Below, one piece after another: positions 24,528-33,038 of a stretch of DNA of 64,000 nt. This DNA comes from an uncultured Pseudomonadota bacterium (GTDB lineage Bacteria > Pseudomonadota > Alphaproteobacteria > Rs-D84): positions 108,579 to 172,578 of the forward strand of contig CACZJK010000003.1 of NCBI GenBank assembly GCA_902781465.1, read 5' to 3'. Numbering within the stretch: the first letter of the stretch is position 1; each line of letters begins with the position of its first letter. Position numbers and translations under genes: made by a program. The notes beneath the pieces are model-generated. The model was not told the DNA's origin, searched no databases, and saw only the letters and a program-made list of their open reading frames with translations.

Positions 24528-25526
24528 TTATAAAGTTTTTCCAATCGCAACGGCTGTATCGCACATACGGTTTGAAAAGCCCCATTCGTTATCGTACCAT
24601 GCGGTGACATGTATTAAATGTTCGTCGATAACGCGTGTTTGTGTTGCATCAAAAATTGAACTGTGTTTGTCATTGGTAAAATCTATGGATACCAAAGGTT
24701 TGTCGTTATAGCCCAAGATTTCAGATTCATTTGCCAACATTACTTTGTTCACAGTTTCAATTGTTGCACGTTTGTTCACGTTTAATGTCAATTCTACAAC
24801 CGATACATCTGGGGTTGGAACGCGAATTGCGATTCCATCCATTTTGCCCGCCAGTTTTGGTAATACCAATCCAATTGCTTTGGCGGCGCCTGTGCTGGTT
24901 GGAATCATAGATAAATTCGCAGCACGCGCACGACGAAAATCTTTGTGATTTTTATCCAACAGCATTTGGTCGCCGGTATAAGCGTGAACGGTTGTCATCC
25001 ATCCGTTTATAATTCCAAACTTTTTATCCAATACATTTAATACTGGCGCCAAACAATTCGTAGTACATGAAGCATTTGAAACAATCAAATCTTTTTTGGT
25101 CAATTTGTTATCGTTGACACCAAAGACTATTGTTTTGTCAGCCCCCGCAGACGGTGCAGATACTAATACACGCTTTGCACCATTTTCAATGTGAACGCGT
25201 GCTTTATCTGCTGCGGTGAAAAGGCCTGTACATTCCATAACTACGTCAATTTTTAATTGCTTCCATGGTAATTTACTTGGGTCGCGTTCGGACAGGCATT
25301 TAATTTTTTGATTACCAACAATTATATATTCCCCGTCCATTTTTACATCCATTGGTAATTTGCCATGTACAGAATCATATTCCAGTAAATAAGCATTTTC
25401 TGCGGCAGGTGCCAAATCATTGACAGCCACAAATTCTATATCTTTGCGCCCTGATTCCAACGCAGCACGCAAAACCAATCGGCCAATTCGACCAAAACCA
25501 TTTATTGCAACGCGAATTTTTTTCAT
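24528..25526 (-). CDS. gap: Glyceraldehyde-3-phosphate dehydrogenase
   Basis: GAPDH (332 aa): N-terminal NAD-binding INGFGRIGR, catalytic Cys in SNASCTTNCLAP (about 150-156), the His in MTTVHAYTGDQ, substrate arginine in GIAIRVPTPDVS, and WYDNEWGFSNR near the C-terminus. It oxidises glyceraldehyde 3-phosphate to 1,3-bisphosphoglycerate in glycolysis. AGGAAA upstream as SD. Single-gene unit. Confidence 0.97.
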   Translation of the reverse strand: MKKIRVAINGFGRIGRLVLRAALESGRKDIEFVAVNDLAPAAENAYLLEYDSVHGKLPMDVKMDGEYIIVGNQKIKCLSERDPSKLPWKQLKIDVVMECTGLFTAADKARVHIENGAKRVLVSAPSAGADKTIVFGVNDNKLTKKDLIVSNASCTTNCLAPVLNVLDKKFGIINGWMTTVHAYTGDQMLLDKNHKDFRRARAANLSMIPTSTGAAKAIGLVLPKLAGKMDGIAIRVPTPDVSVVELTLNVNKRATIETVNKVMLANESEILGYNDKPLVSIDFTNDKHSSIFDATQTRVIDEHLIHVTAWYDNEWGFSNRMCDTAVAIGKTL

Positions 25527-25609
25527 AATTTTTTCCTTTCTTATATATATGCGAATATTTTATCACAAAATGTTGAAAAATACAGCCTGATTTTTTTCGT
25601 GGACTTTTC

Positions 25610-25637
25610 TTGCAAACGGGACAGCGTGCTTTATAAT
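25610..25637 (+). promoter_or_regulatory. Promoter giving a leaderless miaA mRNA
   Basis: TTGCAA (25610-25615), 16-nt spacer, TATAAT (25632-25637), then 6 nt to the ATG at 25644; no SD. Confidence 0.72.
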
Positions 25638-25643
25638 AGTAAT

Positions 25644-26543
25644 ATGAAATATAATTCAATCATTATCGCAGGACCAACAGCATCTGGTAAATCTGATTTT
25701 GCGCATAAACTGGCAAAACAGATAAATGGTGCAATCATAAACGCGGACAGTGTGCAAATCTATCGCGGTATTGAAAATATATCTGCATCGCCTTTTGCCG
25801 GGTTGAATAATGGCTTTGATGAAATAGACGGTGTTCCGTATAAATTGTTTTCTGTGTTTGATTTGAACGAACATATAAGCGTTGCAGATTATTTAACATT
25901 GGCAAAGAAAGCGTATGATGAAGTTGTCGCGATGGGTAAAACACCAATCTTTGTTGGTGGAACAGGGTATTATATAAATGTGTTGGTGAACGGTATTTCT
26001 AATATCCCAGAGGTTTGCGAAGAAAACAGAATTCGCGCACGCGAAATGGTTGAAAAAGATATAGTTGCAGCCAAACAAATGTTGCCGTTGGATTTTACCG
26101 CCACAGACCCACAAAGAATCGCGCGTGCTTTGGAAGTGTTCTTTGAAACAGGGACGCATTTAACAGATTGGCAAAAACAGCCCCGCATTGGCGCAATTGT
26201 TCCAGATGCGTTGCGTATTTTGATTATGCCAGAACGCGAAGTTTTATTGGAAAGAATTGCAGCGCGTATTCCAGATATGTTGCAGGGCGGCGCAATTGAT
26301 GAAGGCCGCAATATTATTGATAATAATTTGGATGCTTCGCGTGCAATCGGTGCAGTGCAAGTATGTGATATGTTGCGTTATAAACTTTCTGAATATGCGG
26401 CGATTCAAGGTTGGATTACAAAAACTAATCAGTATGCCAAACGTCAGCGCACTTGGTTCAAGCGTCAATATGATGCGAATATAGAAATAAAAAACGTCCC
26501 AAATGCAGAAGATTTGGAACGTGTGGTTGAAATGTTAAAATAA
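25644..26543 (+). CDS. miaA: tRNA dimethylallyltransferase
   Basis: MiaA (299 aa) prenylates A37 of tRNAs that read UNN codons. Seen: P-loop IIAGPTASGKSDFA, ADSVQIYRGIENIS, VGGTGYYINVLVNG, and the C-terminal QYAKRQRTWFKRQ that contacts tRNA. The start at 25644 gives the family N-terminus and lies 6 nt downstream of a TATAAT box, so the message is predicted leaderless; an earlier ATG at 25599 would overlap the promoter. Confidence 0.95.
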   Translation: MKYNSIIIAGPTASGKSDFAHKLAKQINGAIINADSVQIYRGIENISASPFAGLNNGFDEIDGVPYKLFSVFDLNEHISVADYLTLAKKAYDEVVAMGKTPIFVGGTGYYINVLVNGISNIPEVCEENRIRAREMVEKDIVAAKQMLPLDFTATDPQRIARALEVFFETGTHLTDWQKQPRIGAIVPDALRILIMPEREVLLERIAARIPDMLQGGAIDEGRNIIDNNLDASRAIGAVQVCDMLRYKLSEYAAIQGWITKTNQYAKRQRTWFKRQYDANIEIKNVPNAEDLERVVEMLK

Positions 26544-27182
26544 TTATTTCTCGTTTATTTTAATGGAAACACTAAGCATAAATAAATGTGAGTTTTTACT
26601 TTTTTTGTATGCTTCTCTTAATCTTGCATTAACAGATTTTGTTTCCAGATTTCTTTTTTCTTGTTTGGATATATGAACAGGTTCTGCTTTTATTTGGCCA
26701 ATTCGACGACGTTCTCTTGGCTGGGTTTCTTTTGGTTGTGTTTGTAAAACGCCTTGTTTCCCACAGAAAACATCTTGTTTATGCTTGATAAAGGAATTAT
26801 TATTATGTAATTCTTGGTATAATTGGTCGGCGATTGTGACACGGTCTGAATTTTCGTCTTTGCGTGCGATATATCTTGCAAGATAGTTGCTGATTTGGCG
26901 GGTCAATATACGCAAAAAGCGAGGATGTGTATAAAGTTCATTGTCAATAGGCAACATACGTAAAAAAGTTCGTGTTTTGAATTTCAAGAAATCTTCGCAT
27001 TTTGGGTTATATGCAACAATATCGCGCCAAGAATCTTGGAATTCTTGAATGGTTTTGTATGATACGCCAAATTCGGAAAAGAATAATTCTTTGGTAATAT
27101 ATTCTTTGTATTTTGGATATGTTTGGTTTGCCAGAATCAATGCTTGTGCATTTCTTTGTTTTGCTTGTTCGGTTTTCGCCAT
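26544..27182 (-). CDS. Protein of unknown function (212 aa)
   Basis: I do not recognise the family. It is basic and largely helical (FGVSYKTIQEFQDSWRDIVA, RILTRQISNYLARYIARK), without signal peptide or membrane helix. The N-terminal helices loosely resemble a nucleic-acid-binding module, but no motif confirms it. It is convergent with miaA, the stops being adjacent. Confidence 0.65.
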   Translation of the reverse strand: MAKTEQAKQRNAQALILANQTYPKYKEYITKELFFSEFGVSYKTIQEFQDSWRDIVAYNPKCEDFLKFKTRTFLRMLPIDNELYTHPRFLRILTRQISNYLARYIARKDENSDRVTIADQLYQELHNNNSFIKHKQDVFCGKQGVLQTQPKETQPRERRRIGQIKAEPVHISKQEKRNLETKSVNARLREAYKKSKNSHLFMLSVSIKINEK

Positions 27183-27235
27183 TTTGTTAACCTTTTGATT
27201 TTGTTGTATATAATATAATACAAAAAATTAAATTG

Positions 27236-27952
27236 TCAACAATTATGTTTTAGTTTTTCGTATTCTTTGCGTATAATTTGGTCAATGTCAGACTTTCGCA
27301 GTTTACTGGAAAATCGCGTGCAATTGATGAATTCTGTTTCCAGATAATCCCATCCTGCATATTCCCAATCGATTATGCCGATTATATTCATTGTTTTTGT
27401 GTCTACGATAATATTATTGCAAATATCATTATGGCCCCAACTGTCGCCTTTTGTTGTTATTAAATCGTCGATTTTGTCTGGAAAAGTATTGTGCATATCA
27501 TAGATAAACTTAGCAATTTGTTGTGCCCATTTTTCGCGGTGTTTCATAATTATATGTAAAGGAAAAGTATTAAGATTATGTCCAGGTATAAATTTGTATT
27601 TATAAAAAATATAACCATCAGATTCTATTATTTGTATATGTGGGATTTGCAAAGAAATATGATTACGAAACGCGTCAGTCATACGTTTTTCTTTGATAAT
27701 ATTTTGCGCATAATTTGAATCGAATCTTTTTTTGATTTTATAAACGAATTCATCGTTTATGATAAATCCTATGTTCCAGCCACCTTTTATCATTTTGATT
27801 TTTTTTATTTTTATATTGGAACACATATTGCGCAAAACATTTAATTTTTTTCGATAATCGTAAAGTTTATTGACACGAAAGTTTTGTCTTTTTTCTTTGT
27901 TGAATATAAAAAAGGACAAGGCATATCGCAAATCAAAAATAAGTTTCCACAT
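27236..27952 (-). CDS. Aminoglycoside/choline-kinase-type phosphotransferase
   Basis: The 238-aa protein has a kinase fold of the APH/choline-kinase type: a Lys-bearing N-lobe (FVYKIKKRF), the catalytic loop WGHNDICNNIIVD (Asp and Asn of the HxDxxxxN motif) and a metal-binding IDWEYAGWDYLETEF. It phosphorylates a small hydroxylated molecule, such as a sugar, choline or LPS precursor; which one is unknown. Its start directly follows leader element D, whose 3' hairpin is a strong terminator, so expression is probably attenuated. Confidence 0.75.
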   Translation of the reverse strand: MWKLIFDLRYALSFFIFNKEKRQNFRVNKLYDYRKKLNVLRNMCSNIKIKKIKMIKGGWNIGFIINDEFVYKIKKRFDSNYAQNIIKEKRMTDAFRNHISLQIPHIQIIESDGYIFYKYKFIPGHNLNTFPLHIIMKHREKWAQQIAKFIYDMHNTFPDKIDDLITTKGDSWGHNDICNNIIVDTKTMNIIGIIDWEYAGWDYLETEFINCTRFSSKLRKSDIDQIIRKEYEKLKHNC

Positions 27953-27978
27953 AATAAATCAACCTTTGGTTTTTTGTT

Positions 27979-28158
27979 AAAAAAACCTCCAATTTGATTT
28001 GGAGGCAGGAGGTTGATTGCTATTATCGTTAGTAAATAGTGTGTGGTATTGAATATTCCCACACCCTCCTGCCATGAAAAAAGACAGGAGATGTTTTACA
28101 TCTTCGCGGATGCTAACGATCAAGAGGCAATCACACCCCGGCACAGAAACCCTCTGTG
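27979..28158 (-). ncRNA. Structured 5' leader RNA, copy D (with terminator)
   Basis: Minus strand, 5' to 3': 5' hairpin CACAGA/TCTGTG (28158-28142); Pa ATCGTTAG (28120-28113) with CTAACGAT (28032-28025); switching hairpin CTCCTG (28090-28085) with CAGGAG (28071-28066); hairpin GTGTGG/CCACAC (28064-28041); the alternative pairing GGCAGGAGG (28073-28065) with CCTCCTGCC (28012-28004); then hairpin CCTCCAA/TTGGAGG (28005-27986) followed by seven T. The last is a Rho-independent terminator whose first two bases overlap the alternative helix, so the two cannot fully form together. Confidence 0.72.
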
Positions 28159-28167
28159 TTATGAATA

Positions 28168-28195
28168 ATTATAATCTAAAACATATAATCCGCAA
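28168..28195 (-). promoter_or_regulatory. Promoter of leader element D
   Basis: On the minus strand TTGCGG (28195-28190), 16-nt spacer, TATAAT (28173-28168). The predicted start near 28161 coincides with the 5' end of the structured leader. Confidence 0.62.
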
Positions 28196-28224
28196 TAAAA
28201 TAAAATACATTTTATAAATGTTTA

Positions 28225-28253
28225 TTGAAAAAGAATAAAAAAATGGCTAATTT
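28225..28253 (+). promoter_or_regulatory. Promoter giving a leaderless priA mRNA
   Basis: TTGAAA (28225-28230), 17-nt spacer, TAATTT (28248-28253), then 6 nt to the ATG at 28260; no SD. Confidence 0.6.
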
Positions 28254-28259
28254 AAGAAT

Positions 28260-30455
28260 ATGTTTAAGTCTGGCGATATTGTAAAAGTTTTAATTCCGAA
28301 TGTAATCAATCATGGATATGATTATCGGCTTTGTTGTGATGCGGAAATTGGGGCTTTTGTACGTGTGACAGTAATGAATCGCCAATATATTGGTGTGATA
28401 GTTGGCGCGGGTGACAGTAATCTGGATGAATCAAAGATTAAATCTGTTTTGGGTATTTGTGATATGGGAAAGATGTCGCGTTCAGACCTGGATTGGGTAT
28501 ACAAGATGTCTGAATGGACACTTATGGCGCCTGGTGCGGTTTTGCGATTGATTATAAATGTGCCAGATGCGTTTGATGCGCCAAAGACAGAACAACTTTA
28601 CGCATTTAATTTTAATTCAACCGCAAAAATGACAGACGCACGCCAGGCCGTCGCAGACGCATTTGAATCTAATGATAACGAAGCGATGTCTGTTAGTGAT
28701 ATAATGAACATCGCGCATGTAAGTAATGCGGTTGTGAAAACTATGATAAAGAACGGAATTTTGGTTGTGACAAATTCCCGTGAAATAATTGATACCCGTT
28801 TCCAGTATAAATATTTTGATACTGGTTCGGTTAAATTAAACACAGAACAACAAGTCGCGGCGGACACAATTGCAAAATCTTTGAATAACGGCGCTTTTTC
28901 AGTACATTTATTGGATGGAATAACCGGTTCGGGCAAGACCCAGGTTTATTTTGATTCTGTATTGCGGGCGTATGAAAATGGGAAATCTGTCCTTTTGATG
29001 ATGCCAGAAATCGCACTGACGGCGCAATTTATGGACAGGTTTGAAAAGCGTTTTGGTGCACCGCCTGTTGTATGGCACAGTAATTTAACGTCTGCACGTC
29101 GTCGTGATATTTGGCGTGGTGTTGCGCGTGGTGATATTCGCATAGTTGTTGGCACACGCAGTGCATTGTTTTTACCGTGGCAGAATTTAGGTTTGATAGT
29201 CATAGACGAAGAACACGATACATCATATAAACAGGAAGATATGGGAAATTACCACGCGCGCGATATGGCGATTTTGCGTGCGAAAATAGGGGAGTTTCCT
29301 GTGGTTTTGGCATCTGCGACACCGTCGGTTGAAACGTTGCATAATGTTGCACTGGGGAAATACAGTCGGTTGCGTTTGACATCGCGATTTGGTGGGGCGC
29401 AAATGCCGACGATTGAAACGATAGATATGCGCGCCACACGCCCAGAAAGTTATATAATAAATGATACAGAAAAGACAGGGAATTTGTCCCCGGCTTTGTG
29501 TACTGCGATATCAGAAACATTGGCGGATAAAAAACAGGTAATGTTGTTTATAAATCGTCGTGGATTTGCGCCGATTGTTCAATGCAAGAAATGTGGTTGG
29601 GTTGCCGGATGTCCAGATTGTTCGACGTCTTTGCATTATCACAAGCATATAAATAAATTGGTGTGCCATATGTGCGGTCGAACGGAAAGTGTTCCAAATG
29701 TTTGTCCACAATGCGGGAACAGTGTTTCGATGCGTGGGGCGGGTTTGGAAAAGATAGAAGAAGAAGTTATGATTAAATTCCCAAATGCGCGCACTGCATT
29801 GGTATCCAGTGATACGATTATGTCTCGCGAAGCATTACAGCGATTGGTTCATAAAATGGAAACTGGCGAAATAGACATAATCATCGGCACGCAAATTTTG
29901 GCCAAGGGTCATCATTTCCCGAACCTGACATTGGTTGGGGTTGTTGATGCAGATATGGGATTGTTTGGCACAGATTTTCGTGCGGGGGAACATACTTTCC
30001 AACAATTGTTCCAGGTTGCAGGTCGTGCGGGCCGTGGTGAATTTCCTGGGCGTGTCCTTTTACAGACTTACCAGCCGGAACATCCGGTCATACGTGCGAT
30101 TTGTGCGGGCGACAGGGATGAATTTATGGCGTCAGATATGGAATCGCGACGTGCGGCGCAAATGCCACCGTTTGGCCAATTGATAGCGGTGATAGTTGAA
30201 TCAGATAAAGAAAGCACATTAAAAAGATATTGTGATGAATTGGCGACTGTGGCACCGGCATTAAACGGGGGCAAGATAATGGGACCGATTGCGGCCCAGA
30301 TATACCAGATACGTAATTGGTATCGTATGCGTTTTTTGGTTGCAGGCAATGCGCGCGCGAATTTACAGCCGATTGTGCGGTCTTGGATTGATAAAGTGAA
30401 ACAGCCGGCGAACACACGAATAAAAATTGATGTGAATCCACAAAATTTTAGTTAA
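28260..30455 (+). CDS. priA: Primosomal protein N' (replication restart helicase)
   Basis: PriA (731 aa) recognises stalled forks and reloads DnaB. Seen: helicase motifs DGITGSGKTQVYF (Walker A, about 220), DEEHDTSYKQ (DEEH box), VVLASATPS, the zinc-binding cysteines in CKKCGWVAGCPDC and CHMCGRTESVPNVCPQCGN, IIGTQILAKGHHFPN, and QVAGRAGRGEFPG. The length is normal. Its mRNA is predicted leaderless. Confidence 0.97.
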   Translation: MFKSGDIVKVLIPNVINHGYDYRLCCDAEIGAFVRVTVMNRQYIGVIVGAGDSNLDESKIKSVLGICDMGKMSRSDLDWVYKMSEWTLMAPGAVLRLIINVPDAFDAPKTEQLYAFNFNSTAKMTDARQAVADAFESNDNEAMSVSDIMNIAHVSNAVVKTMIKNGILVVTNSREIIDTRFQYKYFDTGSVKLNTEQQVAADTIAKSLNNGAFSVHLLDGITGSGKTQVYFDSVLRAYENGKSVLLMMPEIALTAQFMDRFEKRFGAPPVVWHSNLTSARRRDIWRGVARGDIRIVVGTRSALFLPWQNLGLIVIDEEHDTSYKQEDMGNYHARDMAILRAKIGEFPVVLASATPSVETLHNVALGKYSRLRLTSRFGGAQMPTIETIDMRATRPESYIINDTEKTGNLSPALCTAISETLADKKQVMLFINRRGFAPIVQCKKCGWVAGCPDCSTSLHYHKHINKLVCHMCGRTESVPNVCPQCGNSVSMRGAGLEKIEEEVMIKFPNARTALVSSDTIMSREALQRLVHKMETGEIDIIIGTQILAKGHHFPNLTLVGVVDADMGLFGTDFRAGEHTFQQLFQVAGRAGRGEFPGRVLLQTYQPEHPVIRAICAGDRDEFMASDMESRRAAQMPPFGQLIAVIVESDKESTLKRYCDELATVAPALNGGKIMGPIAAQIYQIRNWYRMRFLVAGNARANLQPIVRSWIDKVKQPANTRIKIDVNPQNFS

Positions 30456-30470
30456 TTGAATATTTTTCCA

Positions 30471-30500
30471 TTGCATTGAATAAAACATATTTGCTATGAT
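30471..30500 (+). promoter_or_regulatory. Promoter of leader element B and the surface-protein/DGR operon
   Basis: TTGCAT (30471-30476), 18-nt spacer, TATGAT (30495-30500). Predicted start is near 30507, where a strong hairpin begins the leader. Confidence 0.6.
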
Positions 30501-30506
30501 ATTTTT

Positions 30507-30678
30507 GTCAGCAAGAGTTTGCTGATGGGGTGTCGAAACCCGAAATGAAGAGCGTCAATGGTGTATTGACGAAGAACTCCAACCGAACGGGGGTTGGAGG
30601 GTCGCTTGAATATATTGAATAAAGCGCACAATTTCTCTTCAAATTGTTTCGAACCTCCAACCGCCAAAATTGGTGGTT
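30507..30678 (+). ncRNA. Structured 5' leader RNA, copy B
   Basis: 5' hairpin TCAGCAA/TTTGCTGA (30508-30525); Pa TGAAGAG (30546-30552) with CTCTTCA (30635-30641); hairpin CGTCAAT/ATTGACG (30553-30571); switching hairpin CTCCAACC (30577-30584) with GGTTGGAG (30592-30599); hairpin CGCTT/AAGCG (30603-30626); the alternative pairing GGTTGGAGG (30592-30600) with CCTCCAACC (30654-30662); 3' hairpin AACCGCCA/TGGTGGTT (30659-30678) ending in TTTT. Helix order equals copies A, C and D. Confidence 0.7.
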
Positions 30679-30711
30679 TTGAAAGGAAAAGAGAAACGAA
30701 GGAAGCGTTCG

Positions 30712-31500
30712 ATGCAATCAAAATATTTTGCATCCATTTTGGGGGGATTTTTCATATTTTGTAATGCTGCATTTGGTGCGGCATCTTGCCCAGACGGTTT
30801 TTCAAAAATAGATTATGTTAATGCGGGAACATTTATGGCGCCAAATGACGGTGTATGTCAAATTGGTGGGTATTCATTGATTGTGATACCTGATGAATTC
30901 AGTCCTATTTATAACGGTTTTACATTGGGGTCGGAAACAAGTCTTTGTGATAACGGACAACCGTCGGGAAACAATTGTAATACATTTACCCAGGGTTCTT
31001 GTGCGGACGATAATTATAATACGTTGTCTAATTCTGCGACATTTATGGCACCGGTTGACGGTATATGTCAGGTTGGGGGCTATTCAATCAAAGAAATTCC
31101 AGAAGATTTAACACCGGTATATAACGGATTCACATTGGGGGCAGAGGTTGCACTTTGTGACAATGGTCATTGGTCTGGGAATACGTGTGTTTCGAATACG
31201 GCGGGTGATTGCATTGAAAATTATTATGATTTGGGAATAAATGCGAACACATTTGCAGAATTAACGAACGGAAATTGTTCGAATCCGTATGCTAAATTCA
31301 CAGGAACGACGCGTTGCGACCGAAATCCAGGCGACACATGCGTTGATTTGCCGACGCCACAATATACATTGACATGGGATGACAAGGTTAATGAACCGAC
31401 AACATCGACCTGTTATTACGAAGAACAGATTGTTTTACCACCAACACCGGTCCGACCAGGATATATATTTGGTGGATGGAAAGTTAAAACGAATAATTAA
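30712..31500 (+). CDS. Secreted cysteine-rich repeat protein with InlB-type repeat
   Basis: From the ATG at 30712 (AAGGAAG upstream) the 262-aa product has a signal peptide (FASILGGFFIFCNAAFGAA). Two internal repeats of about 75 residues follow (each with TFMAPxDGxCQxGGYS and YNGFTLGxExxLCDNG), then a third partial one and a C-terminal InlB-B/Flg_new unit (PTPVRPGYIFGGWKVK). It is the first gene after leader B and probably co-transcribed with 31517 and 32197. Function unknown, likely surface exposed. Confidence 0.75.
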   Translation: MQSKYFASILGGFFIFCNAAFGAASCPDGFSKIDYVNAGTFMAPNDGVCQIGGYSLIVIPDEFSPIYNGFTLGSETSLCDNGQPSGNNCNTFTQGSCADDNYNTLSNSATFMAPVDGICQVGGYSIKEIPEDLTPVYNGFTLGAEVALCDNGHWSGNTCVSNTAGDCIENYYDLGINANTFAELTNGNCSNPYAKFTGTTRCDRNPGDTCVDLPTPQYTLTWDDKVNEPTTSTCYYEEQIVLPPTPVRPGYIFGGWKVKTNN

Positions 31501-31516
31501 GTAAAAGGAAAGCGAA

Positions 31517-31972
31517 ATGAAAAAAATCTTTACATTATTTATATTTGGAACATTGATAGTTGGGCCGGTATTTGGCATAACGATTTGTGCGAAAAATAAT
31601 ACCTATGTTGGTGTGTTAAAGAAAAATGTGGCGGGCCAATCCAGTGAATATAACAACACTGGTAAAATATGGAAAATAGATTATGGGTATAAAGTGGTGA
31701 CTGGTATCGCGGCATGTAATGAAATAACTGGAACGCGTGGGGTTGCGAAAACGAATTTATTCACATCTGCGACCGATGCAGGTGAACAGTGTTGGTGCAA
31801 AATGGAACCTGTGACGGCGTATGGATATGAAGCAGGCATAACATCATATTGGGTATTTTTTAATACATACGCAGACGCATCGACATGCGCATCATCTTGT
31901 ACAGAAGCATGTATGAACGCGATGAAATCGGATACATCATTCCGCAGTGCTGTATTCGAAGCAGTGTGGTAA
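31517..31972 (+). CDS. Secreted protein, paralog of the DGR target
   Basis: The 151-aa product has a signal peptide (FTLFIFGTLIVGPVFG), then ICAKNNTYVGVLKKN and a C-terminal region with CWCKMEP, SYWVFFNTYADASTCASSCT and CMNAMKSDTSFRSAVFEAVW. The order CWC / WVF / S-x-C-A-x-x-C / C equals that of the target at 32197, but its DNA is not derived from the template repeat. It shows what the intact C-terminus of the target family looks like. SD AAAGGAAAG. Confidence 0.78.
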   Translation: MKKIFTLFIFGTLIVGPVFGITICAKNNTYVGVLKKNVAGQSSEYNNTGKIWKIDYGYKVVTGIAACNEITGTRGVAKTNLFTSATDAGEQCWCKMEPVTAYGYEAGITSYWVFFNTYADASTCASSCTEACMNAMKSDTSFRSAVFEAVW

Positions 31973-31990
31973 GAACTGGGAATGGCGGTA

Positions 31991-32152
31991 ATTCCCCTCC
32001 CGCGGAGGGGAGGGCCGGAACGGCGGGGAGGGTAATCTGGTTCATTCGTATAACGGATGAATGGAAAGAAAAACCATCCGTTCGGACGAACGGATACACC
32101 GGAATACCCCCCTCCTGCTACGCGAACTCCCCCATGGGGGGAGAACCCAGAC
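31991..32152. repeat. Mosaic GC-rich repeat, copy 1
   Basis: Contains AATTCCCCTCCC...GGAGGGGAGGGCCGGAACGG, a block with GTAATCTGGTTCATTCGTAT, an inverted ATCCGTTCG/CGAACGGAT, and ends in CTCCCCCCATGGGGGGAG-like palindromes. Copy 2 is at 32820-33027, and an inverted partial copy at 39193-39298. Confidence 0.75.
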
Positions 32153-32196
32153 CGCGATAGAGATAAATAAAGATAAACAAAACAAAGGAAAGAAAA

Positions 32197-32715
32197 ATGA
32201 AAAAGGTAATGGCAATATTGATGATGGTGATGACGGTCCCGGCATTTGCGACGACAATGTGCGCGGTGGACGATTCTGTCGCGGTTGTATTGGACCCAAC
32301 CATTGGTGGTTCTGGATATACCTATGATAACACCGCGGGAACGTGGAAAACGACGTTTTCATACGGCTATGTATCGGGTATCAGTGCGTGCCTGAACAGC
32401 AATAAAGGCAAAGGAATGGGCGGTTGGGTTGCTAATTTGACCGATGTTAACCCGGACGGCGAAGAAAAAACCGTTGTAGGTTCTGAAAAATATGGTCGTT
32501 ATTGTTGGTGCAAGGCTACACATCCCGTGGCTTCGCGTTGGGTGTTCAACTACGACAACGGGTCCGCGTCCTTTGCGCTTCGAATTGCACGGACTACTGT
32601 GGCTACTTCGTCCGGGACTCCGAAGCGATGCGCGTGGGGTTGTTTGGCTCGGTTTCGCAATGATGTGCCCGCAAAGTGTCGTGGGGCGGAAAGACGTGGC
32701 ACGAAAGTGGCGTGA
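32197..32715 (+). CDS. DGR target protein, frameshifted within the variable repeat
   Basis: The product has a signal peptide (MKKVMAILMMVMTVPAFA) and YCWCKATHPVASRWVFNYDN up to the variable repeat (VR 32523-32658). The template repeat reads on as ...GSASNCASNCTNNCGNN, but the VR lacks one base after GSAS, so translation shifts frame and runs out to 32715. Restoring the base gives CASNCTDYCGYFVRDSEAMR and a stop at 32661-32663 directly after the VR, matching the end of the paralog at 31517. It is either a mutant made by error-prone retrohoming, a phase-off state, or an assembly error. Confidence 0.8.
   Translation: MKKVMAILMMVMTVPAFATTMCAVDDSVAVVLDPTIGGSGYTYDNTAGTWKTTFSYGYVSGISACLNSNKGKGMGGWVANLTDVNPDGEEKTVVGSEKYGRYCWCKATHPVASRWVFNYDNGSASFALRIARTTVATSSGTPKRCAWGCLARFRNDVPAKCRGAERRGTKVA
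32523..32658 (+). repeat. DGR variable repeat (VR)
   Basis: 136 bp, colinear with the 137-bp template repeat at 33152-33288. All 11 substitutions and the single 1-nt deletion fall at template adenines, mostly in AAC or AAT codons (AAC to TAC, GAC, TTC, TCC; CAG to CGG). The 3' end is an invariant GC-rich stretch ending GGTTTCGC, the expected homing-initiation end. Confidence 0.93.
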
Positions 32716-32819
32716 AACGATTGGGCCAATTTTCACCGAAGCATAGCGAGGGATGAAAATTGAGCCCGCGCCGCCGACCAAAAATCGGTCTCTACACCCA
32801 AGGTCGTGGAACGACGCAG

Positions 32820-33027
32820 GTTCTCCCCCCAAGATGGGTGAGAACCCAGACCGCGGCGGGAAAGACGGTAATTCCCCTCCCATGGAGGGGAGGGCCGGAA
32901 CGGCGGGGAGGGTAATCTGGTTCATTCGTATAACGGATGACTGGAAAGAAAAGCCATTCGTTCGGGTGAACGGATACACCGGAATACCCCCTTCACCCTG
33001 CGGGTTCCCCTCCCCATGGGGGCGGAA
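32820..33027. repeat. Mosaic GC-rich repeat, copy 2
   Basis: Second copy of the element at 31991-32152, with additional palindromic blocks (GGTTCTCC...GGTGAGAACC; CCCCTCCCATGGAGGGGAGG). It lies between the DGR target and the template repeat. Together with 32716-32819, where I see no credible gene, it fills the intergenic part of the cassette. Confidence 0.72.
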
Positions 33028-33038
33028 TTAAAAAAAAG

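Noticed and set aside
31840-31972. 3' end of the gene 31517-31972 as a second DGR variable repeat
   Set aside because: The protein pattern is alike but the DNA differs from the TR at many non-adenine positions, so it is a paralog and not a homing product.
32359-32979. Long minus-strand ORF across the DGR target and repeats
   Set aside because: It is antisense to the target gene and to GC-rich palindromes, has no SD, and its translation is dominated by repeat-derived Pro/Ser/Arg text.
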